A DNA stretch of 64,000 nucleotides from Oscillospiraceae bacterium (GCA_025757685.1 CP107220.1:1261501-1325500); one strand, 5' to 3'; shown: positions 33,501 through 41,099, counted from the first letter of the stretch. A program made the numbers and translations. The notes: generated from the sequence alone by a model not told the origin.

Positions 33501-35383
33501 TTGTCCAGCGCAGCCATCTCAAACTTTGCATCAGACACAGCCTGTACCAGCGCGTCAAAATTCACATATTTTGCGCCGTCCAGTGCTTCATAAGAAGCCA
33601 AAATGCTGTTCCAGCTCACATAGTGGGTTCCGCTGGTAATGTGCAGATCATGATTGATCCGCAGGGCAGGAATGGCAGCCAATACCGCAGCGGTCTGATC
33701 CGCAACGATCCGGGTGTTCTCATCCGTCTTCTGCAATGCAGCAGAGGGAACGCCGTAGTTCTCCTCAGTGCCCCAAACAGCCTTCTTCGCATCGGCGACA
33801 GCACCGGTCAGGTTGGCATAGGTGTCCGGCGTAAAGTAGGTCTCATACGCCTCCAGGCCGTTTGCTTTGGTGATGGCTTCTACCAATGCGGTGGTATCTA
33901 CTCTGGAATTCTGTGCTTCCTCCAGCAGAGCATCATAAGCCTGCTGCAGTTCTACTGCCAAAGGCGTTACGGTGCCGTTAGGCTGATAACCGCTCCCCAC
34001 AGCCATAATGGCAGTGTAGGCAGCCTCATACGCGGACTTAAAGGCGTTCCAATTATCAGAAGAATAAACGCCGTTATCATTGCCGGCTGTGTAAGTGGCC
34101 TTGGTCAGGTCAATTACATTGCGCAGCTGATCATAAGAGTCATCGTCTGCCGTCAGTGCACTCTGTGCGTTGGTCAGCGCCGTGCGGGCGTTGTCAATAT
34201 CCGTAGCGCACTTGGACGCAGCATCTGCAGTGTTGGAAGCAAAATTGTATGCGGTGCTGTCGGACGGATTGATAGATGCCAAAGCGCTGGCAGCCACCAG
34301 CAGGCTGCGCATATCCGCAGCGTCATTACAATAGTTTTTAATATTAGAGATGGTGGACTTGGCAGTGGCCAAAGCCTCTTTCACCCCGGCATAGTTGATC
34401 ACATAGCCGTAGTTGTGACCATCGTGTTTTTCCTGGCTACCGCCCTTATCACCGGCCAAGCACTGAGAAGCAGCAATGATGGCTGCGCGATTCTTGTCGT
34501 GGTCATAAATGGTGAAACGGGTATCGATGGTGGTCAGCGGGGCGCTGGGGGTGCCACTGTAAGTCACAAAGCTGGAACCGGTGTTCTGCCTAGTGTTGTT
34601 TCTGCCGGCAGAATCACGAGTCCAATAAATGGGAGAATCGGAGCCGGAAGCAGCTGCTACAGTGGGAACCACCGTACCATCGGAAGACATAAACGGAATG
34701 TTACCGCTCTGGTTCTTCTTCACCGTCCAGTTGGCAACCGTCAACTCCGGATTGTTCACATTCACGGCTGTAATACCACGAGGCTTTGCGTTACCGCTGT
34801 TATTGATAAGATACTCATTGCGGTACTCATAGCTGAACTGTACCGGTGCCCGCAGCGGTGTGGTGCCGTCATACAGGAACACATAGTCGTTCATAACGAT
34901 TTTGAACCACTGCTTAGCGCCGTCATCATAGTACCAGGAACCAACCACATCGTTAGTGAAACGCAGGTTGCCGCCGTAGTACAGCAGCCCGTTGGCATAA
35001 TCGGAAGCCACGGTTGCACCACTGGAATCCGTTACGGTGGCATAGGTCACATCGGAGGAGAGCACCGTCTTCTGCATCTCCGTCGTTGCGGTGGTCAAAG
35101 CCTGTGCAGCAGTTCTTAAATCCTGGGACTCGTCGCCGCCATAGACATACATATCCCGCGCTTGTTTGGCGGCCATATATTTGTCGTAAGCCGTGGCCAT
35201 ATCCGCATAAATCTTGCCGTCCATGGCAGATTCGTATGCGTTAATGGCATTGTCCAGGGTGATCAAGGCGTCCGACTTTGCAGGGGTGGGACCCTCAGCA
35301 AGAGCGGTGAGCGGCAGAGCCGTCAGCACCATGATCGCAGCCAAAAGCGCCGATAAAAAGCGCTTGCCCTTTCTTGTTTTCAT
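30599..35383 (-). CDS. Giant secreted protein with FIVAR-like and InlB-type repeats
   Basis: 1594 aa. Signal peptide: KTRKGKR, then a hydrophobic core (FLSALLAAIMVLTALPLTALA) with cleavage after ALA-E near residue 30. Long helical FIVAR-like stretches occur at about 35-110, 430-500, 500-575 and 935-1000 (SYEALDGAKYVNFDALVQAV and YTEASWTKFADALRKA type). Beta-rich regions lie between. An InlB-type B-repeat (FNYKDANGND through YSYTFTGWDPEITDSTLV) is at about 1000-1070 and a second, degenerate one (VVTFVNGINGHVF through TFSGYDNGAAAGSKINVTGD) near 1310-1370. There is no LPxTG sorting signal, dockerin or S-layer domain at the C-terminus, so attachment is unknown. The ATG at 35381-35383 follows AAGGAGG. 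An adhesin or glycan-binding role is inference. Confidence 0.75.
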   Translation of the reverse strand: MKTRKGKRFLSALLAAIMVLTALPLTALAEGPTPAKSDALITLDNAINAYESAMDGKIYADMATAYDKYMAAKQARDMYVYGGDESQDLRTAAQALTTATTEMQKTVLSSDVTYATVTDSSGATVASDYANGLLYYGGNLRFTNDVVGSWYYDDGAKQWFKIVMNDYVFLYDGTTPLRAPVQFSYEYRNEYLINNSGNAKPRGITAVNVNNPELTVANWTVKKNQSGNIPFMSSDGTVVPTVAAASGSDSPIYWTRDSAGRNNTRQNTGSSFVTYSGTPSAPLTTIDTRFTIYDHDKNRAAIIAASQCLAGDKGGSQEKHDGHNYGYVINYAGVKEALATAKSTISNIKNYCNDAADMRSLLVAASALASINPSDSTAYNFASNTADAASKCATDIDNARTALTNAQSALTADDDSYDQLRNVIDLTKATYTAGNDNGVYSSDNWNAFKSAYEAAYTAIMAVGSGYQPNGTVTPLAVELQQAYDALLEEAQNSRVDTTALVEAITKANGLEAYETYFTPDTYANLTGAVADAKKAVWGTEENYGVPSAALQKTDENTRIVADQTAAVLAAIPALRINHDLHITSGTHYVSWNSILASYEALDGAKYVNFDALVQAVSDAKFEMAALDNKDMTTPEQLLADYTAVLEKILTAYDALEFSFTELPNGTVATNAEHLIVGSPNSKSASGSMVNDTQINGSVALGFSFPNNAVMIRTSHEATTFNLGDMMLFFGSWRDYGHQLLFFNLNDTVTGEGDTGELVARAIGAGQTPSLKDTDVDEYVTKKNIKPGNAIKTSGTAAATWELKDLYAVEVDNKTDAFAVDASGNRINDKSTNVLDIATSVASNNQGTQNVLFMHGKGGSGNFGGNTYAGAYTMSVAKDNASTKLTTTTLPNKKIYTVSGNVGAVTRLSYQPLSAWTTLRHDVQNYSVTATVVDIAYLFDLINQCSALTDSNKYTEASWTKFADALRKAKGQMAYNTMTADEILTEAKTRYTTLLRAYNALELNTFTLTFNYKDANGNDTSKTIKNVEYGANLKAQADTVDVTDYKKGGYSYTFTGWDPEITDSTLVTGAVTYTAQYSSKMDNADFSALDAAVAKLTTLADKTYAASDLEGVAALIKGLTYYNYDADQRAATMGDKQTEIDAETAKVNAYSITASTLDLSAAEAALAKAQDGKDSDAYDLSAITGFELYKTVTVNGKDIVGIAYKDMNSLNAAIQALLESLQPMTYTVYLNGTPLGTYNYGARIVVNGDGTVSTNDDIETETGAAKYAWYYSYNSVQVAQTTAPKYMTTAPSYGFVVKGNTYLTTEKADSDAANYVVTFVNGINGHVFDVVYTSGSVTMPTAPSCAFYTFSGYDNGAAAGSKINVTGDTTITAQYDVTNIAKFNIEAGDVSGAFEYNSYITTTDDSAEVWVAYYEGGTTNKNGDTANGYRIVGYGSTLAFRACEDITIWGMTLSDVLDMCSDPEFGTDVLMDCDSNYASSSTRDGIVKASTKFSMIGKFALPENAKAVEYGMLFTTAAGKTLTLENAGTDSSIKRLKASKHTGENDNYGQYVVSIKSTSLSGSYDLTYRSYVTYTLNGKTYTVYADKAVSETVQF

Positions 35384-35557
35384 AAATCTTTTCCTCCTTA
35401 TTCTGCAACCGGCAGGTACGCCTCGGCGCCCTGTGCATCCGTCCACCTTTCTGACCAAAAGGCCGACGGCAACGCGCCTAAAGACCCACCCAAATGCCAA
35501 TTGAGAAAGAATTAACAATACAGGTGATGGGCATACTTCTGCCCATACATATATTAC
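35384..35557 (-). ncRNA. Structured 5' leader of the giant secreted protein gene
   Basis: About 170 nt of leader RNA between the predicted start site and the ATG. The 5' end carries a clean hairpin ATGGGCA-6 nt-TGCCCAT (35527-35546). The 3' half shows nested pairings: GGCGC with GCGCC, CCGTC with GACGG, and CCTTT with AAAGG, followed by a GATGCACAGGG segment and a GGC/GCC hairpin just before AAGGAGG. The GCACAGGG string recalls the c-di-GMP-I riboswitch core, but the GGACGCAAAGCC and GGTAGC tetraloop-receptor parts are missing, so I do not call that class. Confidence 0.45.
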
Positions 35558-35563
35558 AAGACA

Positions 35564-35592
35564 ATAATACCACTTATACCCCTGCAAGTCAA
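35564..35592 (-). promoter_or_regulatory. Promoter of the giant secreted protein gene
   Basis: Minus strand: TTGACT (35587-35592), 17-bp spacer, TATTAT (35564-35569). These are the same -35 and -10 hexamers as at the tyrA promoter. Confidence 0.75.
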
Positions 35593-35930
35593 GGTGAATC
35601 CGTTGTTTTGCAGTCGTAAAAATTAACAGAATGTTCAAATTCCTTTTGTGCATAGTACACAAACAAAATGAGTAATTCGTGGTTTTTGTCTAATAACAGA
35701 CAGTTGTCTAAATCCGCAATATGCTGTCTGTATATATGCTGTTTGAACAGGCTGAAATTAAGCCGCCGTCCTTTTTCTATCCTTATGCGCCTTCTGCATG
35801 CGCCTTCTGCAATCGCCTAAGGCACAGCAAGACAAAGTGCATACGAAATAGATACAATACTATATGCGGTAAGTTGCGGCTCCGATTATACATTTATGCA
35901 CGCCAATTCCCGATTTATGCAGGATTTTCT
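35593..35930. other. AT-rich intergenic stretch, little recognisable
   Basis: Gap between the giant-protein promoter and the argG control region. No open frame with a ribosome site is seen. The only structure noted is an inverted repeat TTTGTG-CATAGTA-CACAAA (35645-35663), about 55 bp upstream of the giant-gene -35, which could be a regulator site. Confidence 0.4.
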
Positions 35931-35985
35931 TGTAATTTTATACAAATCTTCCTGTATATTTGGCTGGTTTTTGCATTTTTATACA
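35931..35985 (+). promoter_or_regulatory. Candidate ArgR operator (two ARG-box-like sites)
   Basis: TGTAATTTTATACA (35931-35944) and TGCATTTTTATACA (35972-35985) fit the TGnAT-N4-ATnCA ARG-box pattern, the first with one mismatch and the second fully. Centres are 41 bp apart, and the second ends 16 bp before the argG -35. Arginine-dependent repression of argG is the expected function. Confidence 0.5.
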
Positions 35986-36001
35986 AATTTTGCCAAATCG
36001 C

Positions 36002-36030
36002 TTGCAATTCCAACCGGGAGTTTATATAAT
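36002..36030 (+). promoter_or_regulatory. Promoter of argG
   Basis: TTGCAA (36002-36007), 17-bp spacer, TATAAT (36025-36030), 34 bp before the argG ATG. Confidence 0.8.
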
Positions 36031-36064
36031 GGGTACAGTTTTTGAAACAAGGAGCGTGCTAATT

Positions 36065-37300
36065 ATGGCAAAAGAAATTAAAAAGGTCGTATTGGCTTAC
36101 AGCGGCGGCCTGGATACATCCATCATCATTCCGTGGCTGAAAGAGCATTACAACAACTGCGAAGTGATCGCCGTGTCCGGCGATGTAGGTCAGGGAACCG
36201 AGCTGGACGGCCTGGAGGAAAAAGCGCTGAAAACCGGCGCCTCCAAGCTGTATGTGCTGGACCTGAAAGAGGACTATGTAAAGAACTACATCTTCCCCTG
36301 CTTAAAGGCCGGCGCAGCGTACGAGGAATATCTGCTGGGCACCAGCCACGCCCGTCCCTGCATTGCCAAGGGTCTGGCAGAGATCGCCATCAAAGAGGGT
36401 GCAGACGCCATCTGCCACGGCTGCACCGGCAAGGGAAACGACCAAGTGCGTTTTGAGCTGAGCTTAAAGGCGCTGGCACCGGAAATGCAGATCATCGCCC
36501 CCTGGCGTGAGTGGGACATTAAGAGCCGTGAAGAGGAGATCGAGTATGCAGAGGCGCACAACATTCCGCTGAAGATCAATCGGGAGACGAACTATTCTAA
36601 GGATAAGAATGTATGGCACCTGAGCCACGAGGGTCTGGATCTGGAGGACCCGGCCAACGAACCGCAGTACCTGAAAGATGGTTTTCTGGAGCTGGGCGTT
36701 GCCCCGGAGAACGCACCGGACAAGCCCACTTACATCACTGTTCACTTTGAGAAGGGCGAGCCCACCGCCATTGACGGCGTAGAGATGAGCCCCCTGGCCC
36801 TGGTGGAAAAGCTCAACGAGCTGGGCGGCAAGAACGGCATCGGTCTGTTGGATATTGTTGAGAACCGTTTGGTAGGCATGAAGAGCCGCGGTGTATATGA
36901 GACCCCCGGCGGCACCATTCTGTACAAGGCCCATCAAATGCTGGAAATGATCACCCTGGATCGGGACACTGCCCACTACAAGAAACTGGTGGCGGAGAAA
37001 TACGGCGAGCTGGTATACAACGGCCTGTGGTTCTCTCCCCTGCGTGAGGCACTGGACGCATTTGTCAACAAGACCCAAGAAACCGTAACCGGCGATGTGA
37101 AGCTGAAGCTGTACAAGGGCAATGTGATGAACGCCGGAATCACTTCCCCTTACACCCTGTATGACGAGACCGTAGCCTCCTTTGGCGACGACGGCGGCGC
37201 ATACAACCAGAAAGATTCTGCCGGGTTCATTAACCTGTTTGGTCTGCCGCTGAAAGTAAAAGCGCTGCTGGACCAAAAGCGGGAAGCAAACGAAGACTAA
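36065..37300 (+). CDS. argG: Argininosuccinate synthase
   Basis: ATP-dependent ligation of citrulline and aspartate, 411 aa. The N-type ATP pyrophosphatase P-loop AYSGGLDTSI is at residues 9-18; further motifs are GTSHARPCIAKGL, HGCTGKGNDQVRFEL, APWREWDIKSREEEIEYA and VGMKSRGVYETPGGTIL. The ATG at 36065 follows AAGGAG by 10 nt; upstream in-frame codons lie in the promoter. It is followed by argH after an unusual 315-bp palindromic gap. Probably ArgR-controlled. Confidence 0.98.
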   Translation: MAKEIKKVVLAYSGGLDTSIIIPWLKEHYNNCEVIAVSGDVGQGTELDGLEEKALKTGASKLYVLDLKEDYVKNYIFPCLKAGAAYEEYLLGTSHARPCIAKGLAEIAIKEGADAICHGCTGKGNDQVRFELSLKALAPEMQIIAPWREWDIKSREEEIEYAEAHNIPLKINRETNYSKDKNVWHLSHEGLDLEDPANEPQYLKDGFLELGVAPENAPDKPTYITVHFEKGEPTAIDGVEMSPLALVEKLNELGGKNGIGLLDIVENRLVGMKSRGVYETPGGTILYKAHQMLEMITLDRDTAHYKKLVAEKYGELVYNGLWFSPLREALDAFVNKTQETVTGDVKLKLYKGNVMNAGITSPYTLYDETVASFGDDGGAYNQKDSAGFINLFGLPLKVKALLDQKREANED

Positions 37301-37323
37301 TTGTCAAAAGTCAACGAATGACA

Positions 37324-37347
37324 GGGCGCACGGCCCACCGTGCGCCC
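37324..37347. repeat. Perfect palindrome after argG
   Basis: 10-bp arms GGGCGCACGG / CCGTGCGCCC around CCCA, 23 bp after the argG stop. Only TTA follows, so it is a poor intrinsic terminator by itself. Confidence 0.55.
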
Positions 37348-37403
37348 TTAGGCTGTCGATAAAGTGGCGAAACCGCGCTGTGTAAAAATATAAACGGACA
37401 ATT

Positions 37404-37429
37404 CGTAGGGCTGGGGCTTGCTCCAGCCG
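37404..37429 (+). repeat. Short palindromic repeat, copy B
   Basis: CGTAGGGC, then TGGGGCTTGCTCCAGCCG. Hairpin GGCTGG / CCAGCC, followed by GAAG and five Ts. Compared with copy A (17376-17401, minus strand) the only two differences are G to T and C to A at positions that pair, so the helix is preserved. Confidence 0.65.
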
Positions 37430-37456
37430 AAGTTTTTCTTAATCATTTACATTCTA

Positions 37457-37491
37457 AAAAGTGGCTTAAACATCGAGTTCAAGCCACTTTT
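37457..37491. terminator. Terminator-like hairpin in the argG-argH gap
   Basis: 11-bp arms AAAAGTGGCTT / AAGCCACTTTT with a 13-nt loop. A-rich on one side and T-rich on the other, so it could work in both directions. Confidence 0.5.
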
Positions 37492-37497
37492 GGCGCT

Positions 37498-37555
37498 TTT
37501 CGTATTTTGCTCGGGAGCAGTACCTATGTACGGCACCCACTCGCAAAATACGAAA
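37498..37555. repeat. 58-bp nested palindrome upstream of argH
   Basis: Perfect 13-bp outer arms TTTCGTATTTTGC (37498-37510) and GCAAAATACGAAA (37543-37555) enclose an inner imperfect hairpin (GGG-GC-GTAC / GTAC-GC-CCC around CTAT). No coding frame with a ribosome site. It could be a small mobile palindromic element or a cis-acting RNA. Confidence 0.55.
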
Positions 37556-37615
37556 TTTATCTCACTTTCTCTCAGTCTACCCGCACACATTGCATTTTAC
37601 AGAAAGCAGGAGATT

Positions 37616-39001
37616 ATGGCACAATTATGGAAAGGCCGGTTCAAAAAGGAACTGGCAAAAGAAACCAACGATTTTAACGCCTCCATTCACTTTGACAGCC
37701 GTATGTATAAAGAGGACATTACCGGCAGTATGGCCCACGCCACCATGCTGGGGGCATGCGGGATTATTGAAAAGAGCGAAAGCGAAAAGATCGTGCAAGG
37801 GCTGAGCGAAATTTTAGCGGATATTGAAAGCGGCAAGCTGGCGATTGATCCGGGTGCGGAAGATATTCATACATTTGTTGAAGGTGAGTTGACCGCCCGC
37901 TTGGGTCAAACCGGCAAGCGGCTGCACACCGCCCGCTCCCGCAATGACCAGGTAGCGCTGGACATTCGTATGACCCTGAAAAAAGAGATCGACGCCATTG
38001 CCGCAGACATAAAGGATCTGCTGGCGGTGCTGTGCAAAAAGGCAGAAGAAAACAAAGGTGTGATCCTGCCGGGCTACACCCATTTACAGCGGGCGCAGCC
38101 CATTACCTTCGGCCATCATCTAATGGCCTATGCCGCCATGCTGTGCCGCGATCTGGATCGACTGGCAGATGTAAAAAAACGCATGAATGTGCTGCCCCTG
38201 GGCAGCGGCGCTCTGGCCGGCACCACCTACCCCATCGACCGGCAAATGGTGGCGGCGCAGCTGGGCTTTGACGATGTAAGCGCCAACAGTCTGGACGGGG
38301 TGTCCGACCGGGACTTTTGCATTGAGCTGGCGGCAGCACTCTCTCTGGTGATGGTGCACCTGTCCCGCTTTAGCGAGGAGATCATTATGTGGTGCTCCTG
38401 GGAGTTTAAGTTTGTGGAACTGGACGACGCCTTTTCCACCGGATCCAGCATTATGCCCCAAAAGAAAAACCCGGACATCGCCGAGCTGGTACGGGGCAAA
38501 AGCGGCCGCGTTTTCGGCGATCTGACCACCCTGCTGACGGTGATGAAGGGCATTGCACTCGCATACAACAAAGATATGCAGGAGGACAAGGAAGCCATCT
38601 TTGATGCAGTAGACACGGTAAAAATGTGCCTGCACGCCTTCACTCCCATGATCGACACCATGACCGTGTTAAAAGACAACATGCGGGCAGCGGCAGCCAA
38701 GGGCTTTATCAACGCAACGGATTGCGCCGATTACCTGGTGGGCAAGGGCTTACCCTTCCGGGACGCGTACAAAGCCACCGGCGAGCTGGTGGCTCAGTGC
38801 ATTGACCGGGGGCTGACCCTGGAAACGCTGCCCCTGGAGGACTACCGGGCAGTTTGTGATCTGTTTGACCAAGATGTCTACCACAAGATCAATTTGGACA
38901 CCTGCGTGGCCACCCGTATTTCCGAGGGCGGTCCCTGCCCGGAAAGTGTGGAGCGGCAGATCGGCAAAGTGCAGGCGTTCCTCGACAAATATCCATTATA
39001 A
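37616..39001 (+). CDS. argH: Argininosuccinate lyase
   Basis: Cleaves argininosuccinate to arginine and fumarate, 461 aa. Fumarase/aspartase superfamily signature GSSIMPQKKNPD near residue 280; also HTARSRNDQVALDIR, GYTHLQRAQPITFGHHL and NSLDGVSDRDF. GGAG lies close before the ATG at 37616. The open frame extends upstream through the palindromic gap, but that part is not protein-like. No obvious promoter; readthrough from argG past several hairpins seems likely. Confidence 0.97.
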   Translation: MAQLWKGRFKKELAKETNDFNASIHFDSRMYKEDITGSMAHATMLGACGIIEKSESEKIVQGLSEILADIESGKLAIDPGAEDIHTFVEGELTARLGQTGKRLHTARSRNDQVALDIRMTLKKEIDAIAADIKDLLAVLCKKAEENKGVILPGYTHLQRAQPITFGHHLMAYAAMLCRDLDRLADVKKRMNVLPLGSGALAGTTYPIDRQMVAAQLGFDDVSANSLDGVSDRDFCIELAAALSLVMVHLSRFSEEIIMWCSWEFKFVELDDAFSTGSSIMPQKKNPDIAELVRGKSGRVFGDLTTLLTVMKGIALAYNKDMQEDKEAIFDAVDTVKMCLHAFTPMIDTMTVLKDNMRAAAAKGFINATDCADYLVGKGLPFRDAYKATGELVAQCIDRGLTLETLPLEDYRAVCDLFDQDVYHKINLDTCVATRISEGGPCPESVERQIGKVQAFLDKYPL

Positions 39002-39019
39002 AATATTGGCACTGTCGCC

Positions 39020-39048
39020 TTGACTACGCCGGGGTATAGGTTTATAAT
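39020..39048 (+). promoter_or_regulatory. Promoter of the degV-ilvE group
   Basis: TTGACT (39020-39025), 17-bp spacer, TATAAT (39043-39048), starting 19 bp after argH. Confidence 0.8.
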
Positions 39049-39071
39049 ATTAAGCAAAACCGGAGTACCGA

Positions 39072-39950
39072 TTGAAAGTTGAGAACGATATGGACTACAA
39101 GATCATTGCAGACAGTTGCTGCGACCTGACCGATGAGATGAAAGACTGGGGCAACCTGGCTCTGGTTCCGCTGACGCTGGAACTGGGCGATTACCGCATT
39201 ATGGACGATGAAAACTTCGATCAGGACGATTTTATCGCTCGTATGCAGGCACTGGGTGATGTGCCCCGTTCCGCCTGCCCCTCGCCGGACGCATTCTGTG
39301 CCGCCATTGCCGCGGACGACGCCAAAGAGGTGTATCTGCTCACCATTACAGACAAGCTCTCCGGTTGCTACAACAGCGCCCTGCAAGGGGTTATGCTCTA
39401 TGAGGATGACCACCCGGGAGAGAAGAAGATCCATGTATTCAACTCCCTAGCCACCAGCGGACTGGAAACCCTAATCGCTTATGAGATCCGCCGCCTGAAG
39501 GACAGCGGTTTGCCCTTTGAGCAGGTGGTGGAACAGGTAGAGGATTATATTCACAACCACACAGCGCTGTATTTTTGCCTGGAAAGTCTGGACGCGCTGA
39601 AAAATAACGGCCGTCTGTTCTCTCTGGCTGCCACAGTGATCAAGAAGCTGAAAATGAAGTTGATTTGCCAACGCAGCAGCGAGGGCACCATCAGCCTGGC
39701 CGGACAGGATTTTGCCGCCGGGCGCGCCATTACCAAAATGTGCGACCTGATTGCCAAGGATGTGGAGGGCAAGGATCTAAGCCGCCGCGCCATGATCATC
39801 AGCCATGTGTGCTGCCCCGAGAAAGCAAATACGATTGCCGACAAAATACGCGAGAAGTGCAGCTTCGGCAGCATTATTATTTTGAAAGCCAGCGGGCTCA
39901 ACTCCCTGTACGCCTCCGGCGGCGGGGTGATCGTGTCCTATGACAAATAA
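39072..39950 (+). CDS. DegV-family fatty-acid-binding protein
   Basis: 292-aa DegV protein. Homologues (FakB) bind a fatty acid for phosphorylation by FakA. Motifs: YKIIADSCCDLTDEM at the N-terminus, PRSACPSPDAF, LLTITDKLSGCYNSAL, LEVEESLD-like CLESLDALKNNGRLF, and GLNSLYASGGGVIVSY at the end. Start: a TTG at 39072 has GGAG at good spacing, while an ATG at 39090 better fits the usual family N-terminus but has only a weak site, so the first six residues are uncertain. No fakA kinase is nearby. Confidence 0.88.
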   Translation: MKVENDMDYKIIADSCCDLTDEMKDWGNLALVPLTLELGDYRIMDDENFDQDDFIARMQALGDVPRSACPSPDAFCAAIAADDAKEVYLLTITDKLSGCYNSALQGVMLYEDDHPGEKKIHVFNSLATSGLETLIAYEIRRLKDSGLPFEQVVEQVEDYIHNHTALYFCLESLDALKNNGRLFSLAATVIKKLKMKLICQRSSEGTISLAGQDFAAGRAITKMCDLIAKDVEGKDLSRRAMIISHVCCPEKANTIADKIREKCSFGSIIILKASGLNSLYASGGGVIVSYDK

Positions 39951-39980
39951 AAATCCATATTTAAGAAGAAGGTAAGTACA

Positions 39981-41042
39981 TTGGAAATCAAGTATGAGTT
40001 GACCAAAACACCGAAAGAAAAACCCACCGGCGCTCTGGGCTTCGGCCATATCTTTACGGACCATATGTTCGTCATGGATTACGACGAGAGCAAGGGCTGG
40101 CATGACGCCCGCATCGTCCCCTATCAGCCGCTGGTGTTGGATCCCTCCGCGCTGGTGTTCCACTATGCGCAGGAGTGCTTTGAGGGTCTGAAGGCATACA
40201 GAACCCCCGAAGGCAAGGTACAGCTGTTCCGCCCGGACAAAAACGGTGCGCGCCTGGCCTCTACCCATGACCGTCTGTGCATTCCGGAGATCCCGGTGGA
40301 GGATTTTGTAGAAGCGGTCCGCGCTTTGGTCAAAGTGGAGCAGGACTGGGTACCCTCTGAGCCGGACACCAGTTTGTACATTCGTCCCTTTACCATCGCC
40401 ACTGAGCCGGTACTGGGCGTAAAGGCCTCCAGCCAGTATAAGTTCATCATCATCTGCTCCCCCTCCGGCGCTTACTATGAAGAGGGTCTGGATCCGGTGA
40501 ACATTTATGTAGAGGACGAGTATGTGCGCGCCACGCCCGGCGGCACCGGCTATATCAAGTGCGGCGGTAACTACGCTGCCTCCATTATCGCCTCCGAAAA
40601 GGCACACAAGCTGGGCTTTGCTCAGGTACTGTGGCTGGACGGCGTGGAACGCAAGTACGTTGAGGAAGTTGGCTCCATGAACATTATGTTCAAGGTAGAC
40701 GGCGAAATCTATACCGCACCCACCGTGGGCACTGTGCTGCCCGGTATCACCCGCATGAGCTGCATTGAGCTGCTGAAGAAGTGGGGCTACAAAGTGCACG
40801 AAGAGCGCTTTACCATTGACTTTATTATGGACGCTGCCAAGACCGGCAAGCTGGAAGAAGTCTTTGGCACCGGCACCGCAGCCGTGATCAGCCCCGTTGG
40901 CGGTCTGACCTATGAGGGCGACAGCGAAGTGATCAACAACGGCGAGATCGGCGAAGTGACCCAAAAGCTGTATGACACCCTGACCGGTATTCAGTTCGGC
41001 AAACAGGCCGACGATATGGGCTGGATCGTACCAGTAGAATAA
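39981..41042 (+). CDS. ilvE: Branched-chain amino acid aminotransferase
   Basis: PLP enzyme (fold type IV) that interconverts Leu/Ile/Val and their 2-oxo acids with glutamate. 353 aa. It is the longer eukaryote-like BCAT type (FGHIFTDHMFVMDY, HYAQECFEGLKAYR, LYIRPFTIATEPVLGV). The catalytic Lys is in GYIKCGGNYAAS (about residue 193), and GTGTAAVISPVGGLTY follows. It begins with TTG behind AAGGTAAGTACA. Terminator immediately downstream. Confidence 0.95.
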   Translation: MEIKYELTKTPKEKPTGALGFGHIFTDHMFVMDYDESKGWHDARIVPYQPLVLDPSALVFHYAQECFEGLKAYRTPEGKVQLFRPDKNGARLASTHDRLCIPEIPVEDFVEAVRALVKVEQDWVPSEPDTSLYIRPFTIATEPVLGVKASSQYKFIIICSPSGAYYEEGLDPVNIYVEDEYVRATPGGTGYIKCGGNYAASIIASEKAHKLGFAQVLWLDGVERKYVEEVGSMNIMFKVDGEIYTAPTVGTVLPGITRMSCIELLKKWGYKVHEERFTIDFIMDAAKTGKLEEVFGTGTAAVISPVGGLTYEGDSEVINNGEIGEVTQKLYDTLTGIQFGKQADDMGWIVPVE

Positions 41043-41058
41043 TCCCAAACCAACCTAC

Positions 41059-41088
41059 ACCGGCAGATGTGCACCTACATCTGCCGGT
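41059..41088 (+). terminator. Intrinsic terminator after ilvE
   Basis: Perfect 12-bp stem ACCGGCAGATGT / ACATCTGCCGGT with a 6-nt loop, then TTGTT. The T-run is short. It ends 11 bp before the next ATG, so the next gene's expression must involve readthrough or a promoter not recognised. Confidence 0.6.
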
Positions 41089-41099
41089 TTGTTATCCCT

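Noticed and set aside
32822..35119. 765-codon plus-strand open frame inside the giant secreted protein gene
   Set aside because: Antisense shadow with His/Arg/Gly-biased composition, no ribosome site and no family likeness; the minus frame has a signal peptide, RBS and repeat domains.
35384..35460. c-di-GMP-I (GEMM) riboswitch call for the leader, based on the GCACAGGG string
   Set aside because: The other invariant parts of the class (the GGACGCAAAGCC block and the GNRA tetraloop receptor region) are not found, so it is reported only as an unclassified structured leader.
35960..36064. Longer N-terminus for argG starting at 35960
   Set aside because: The extra codons cover the promoter and a candidate ArgR site; AAGGAG and homology place the start at 36065.
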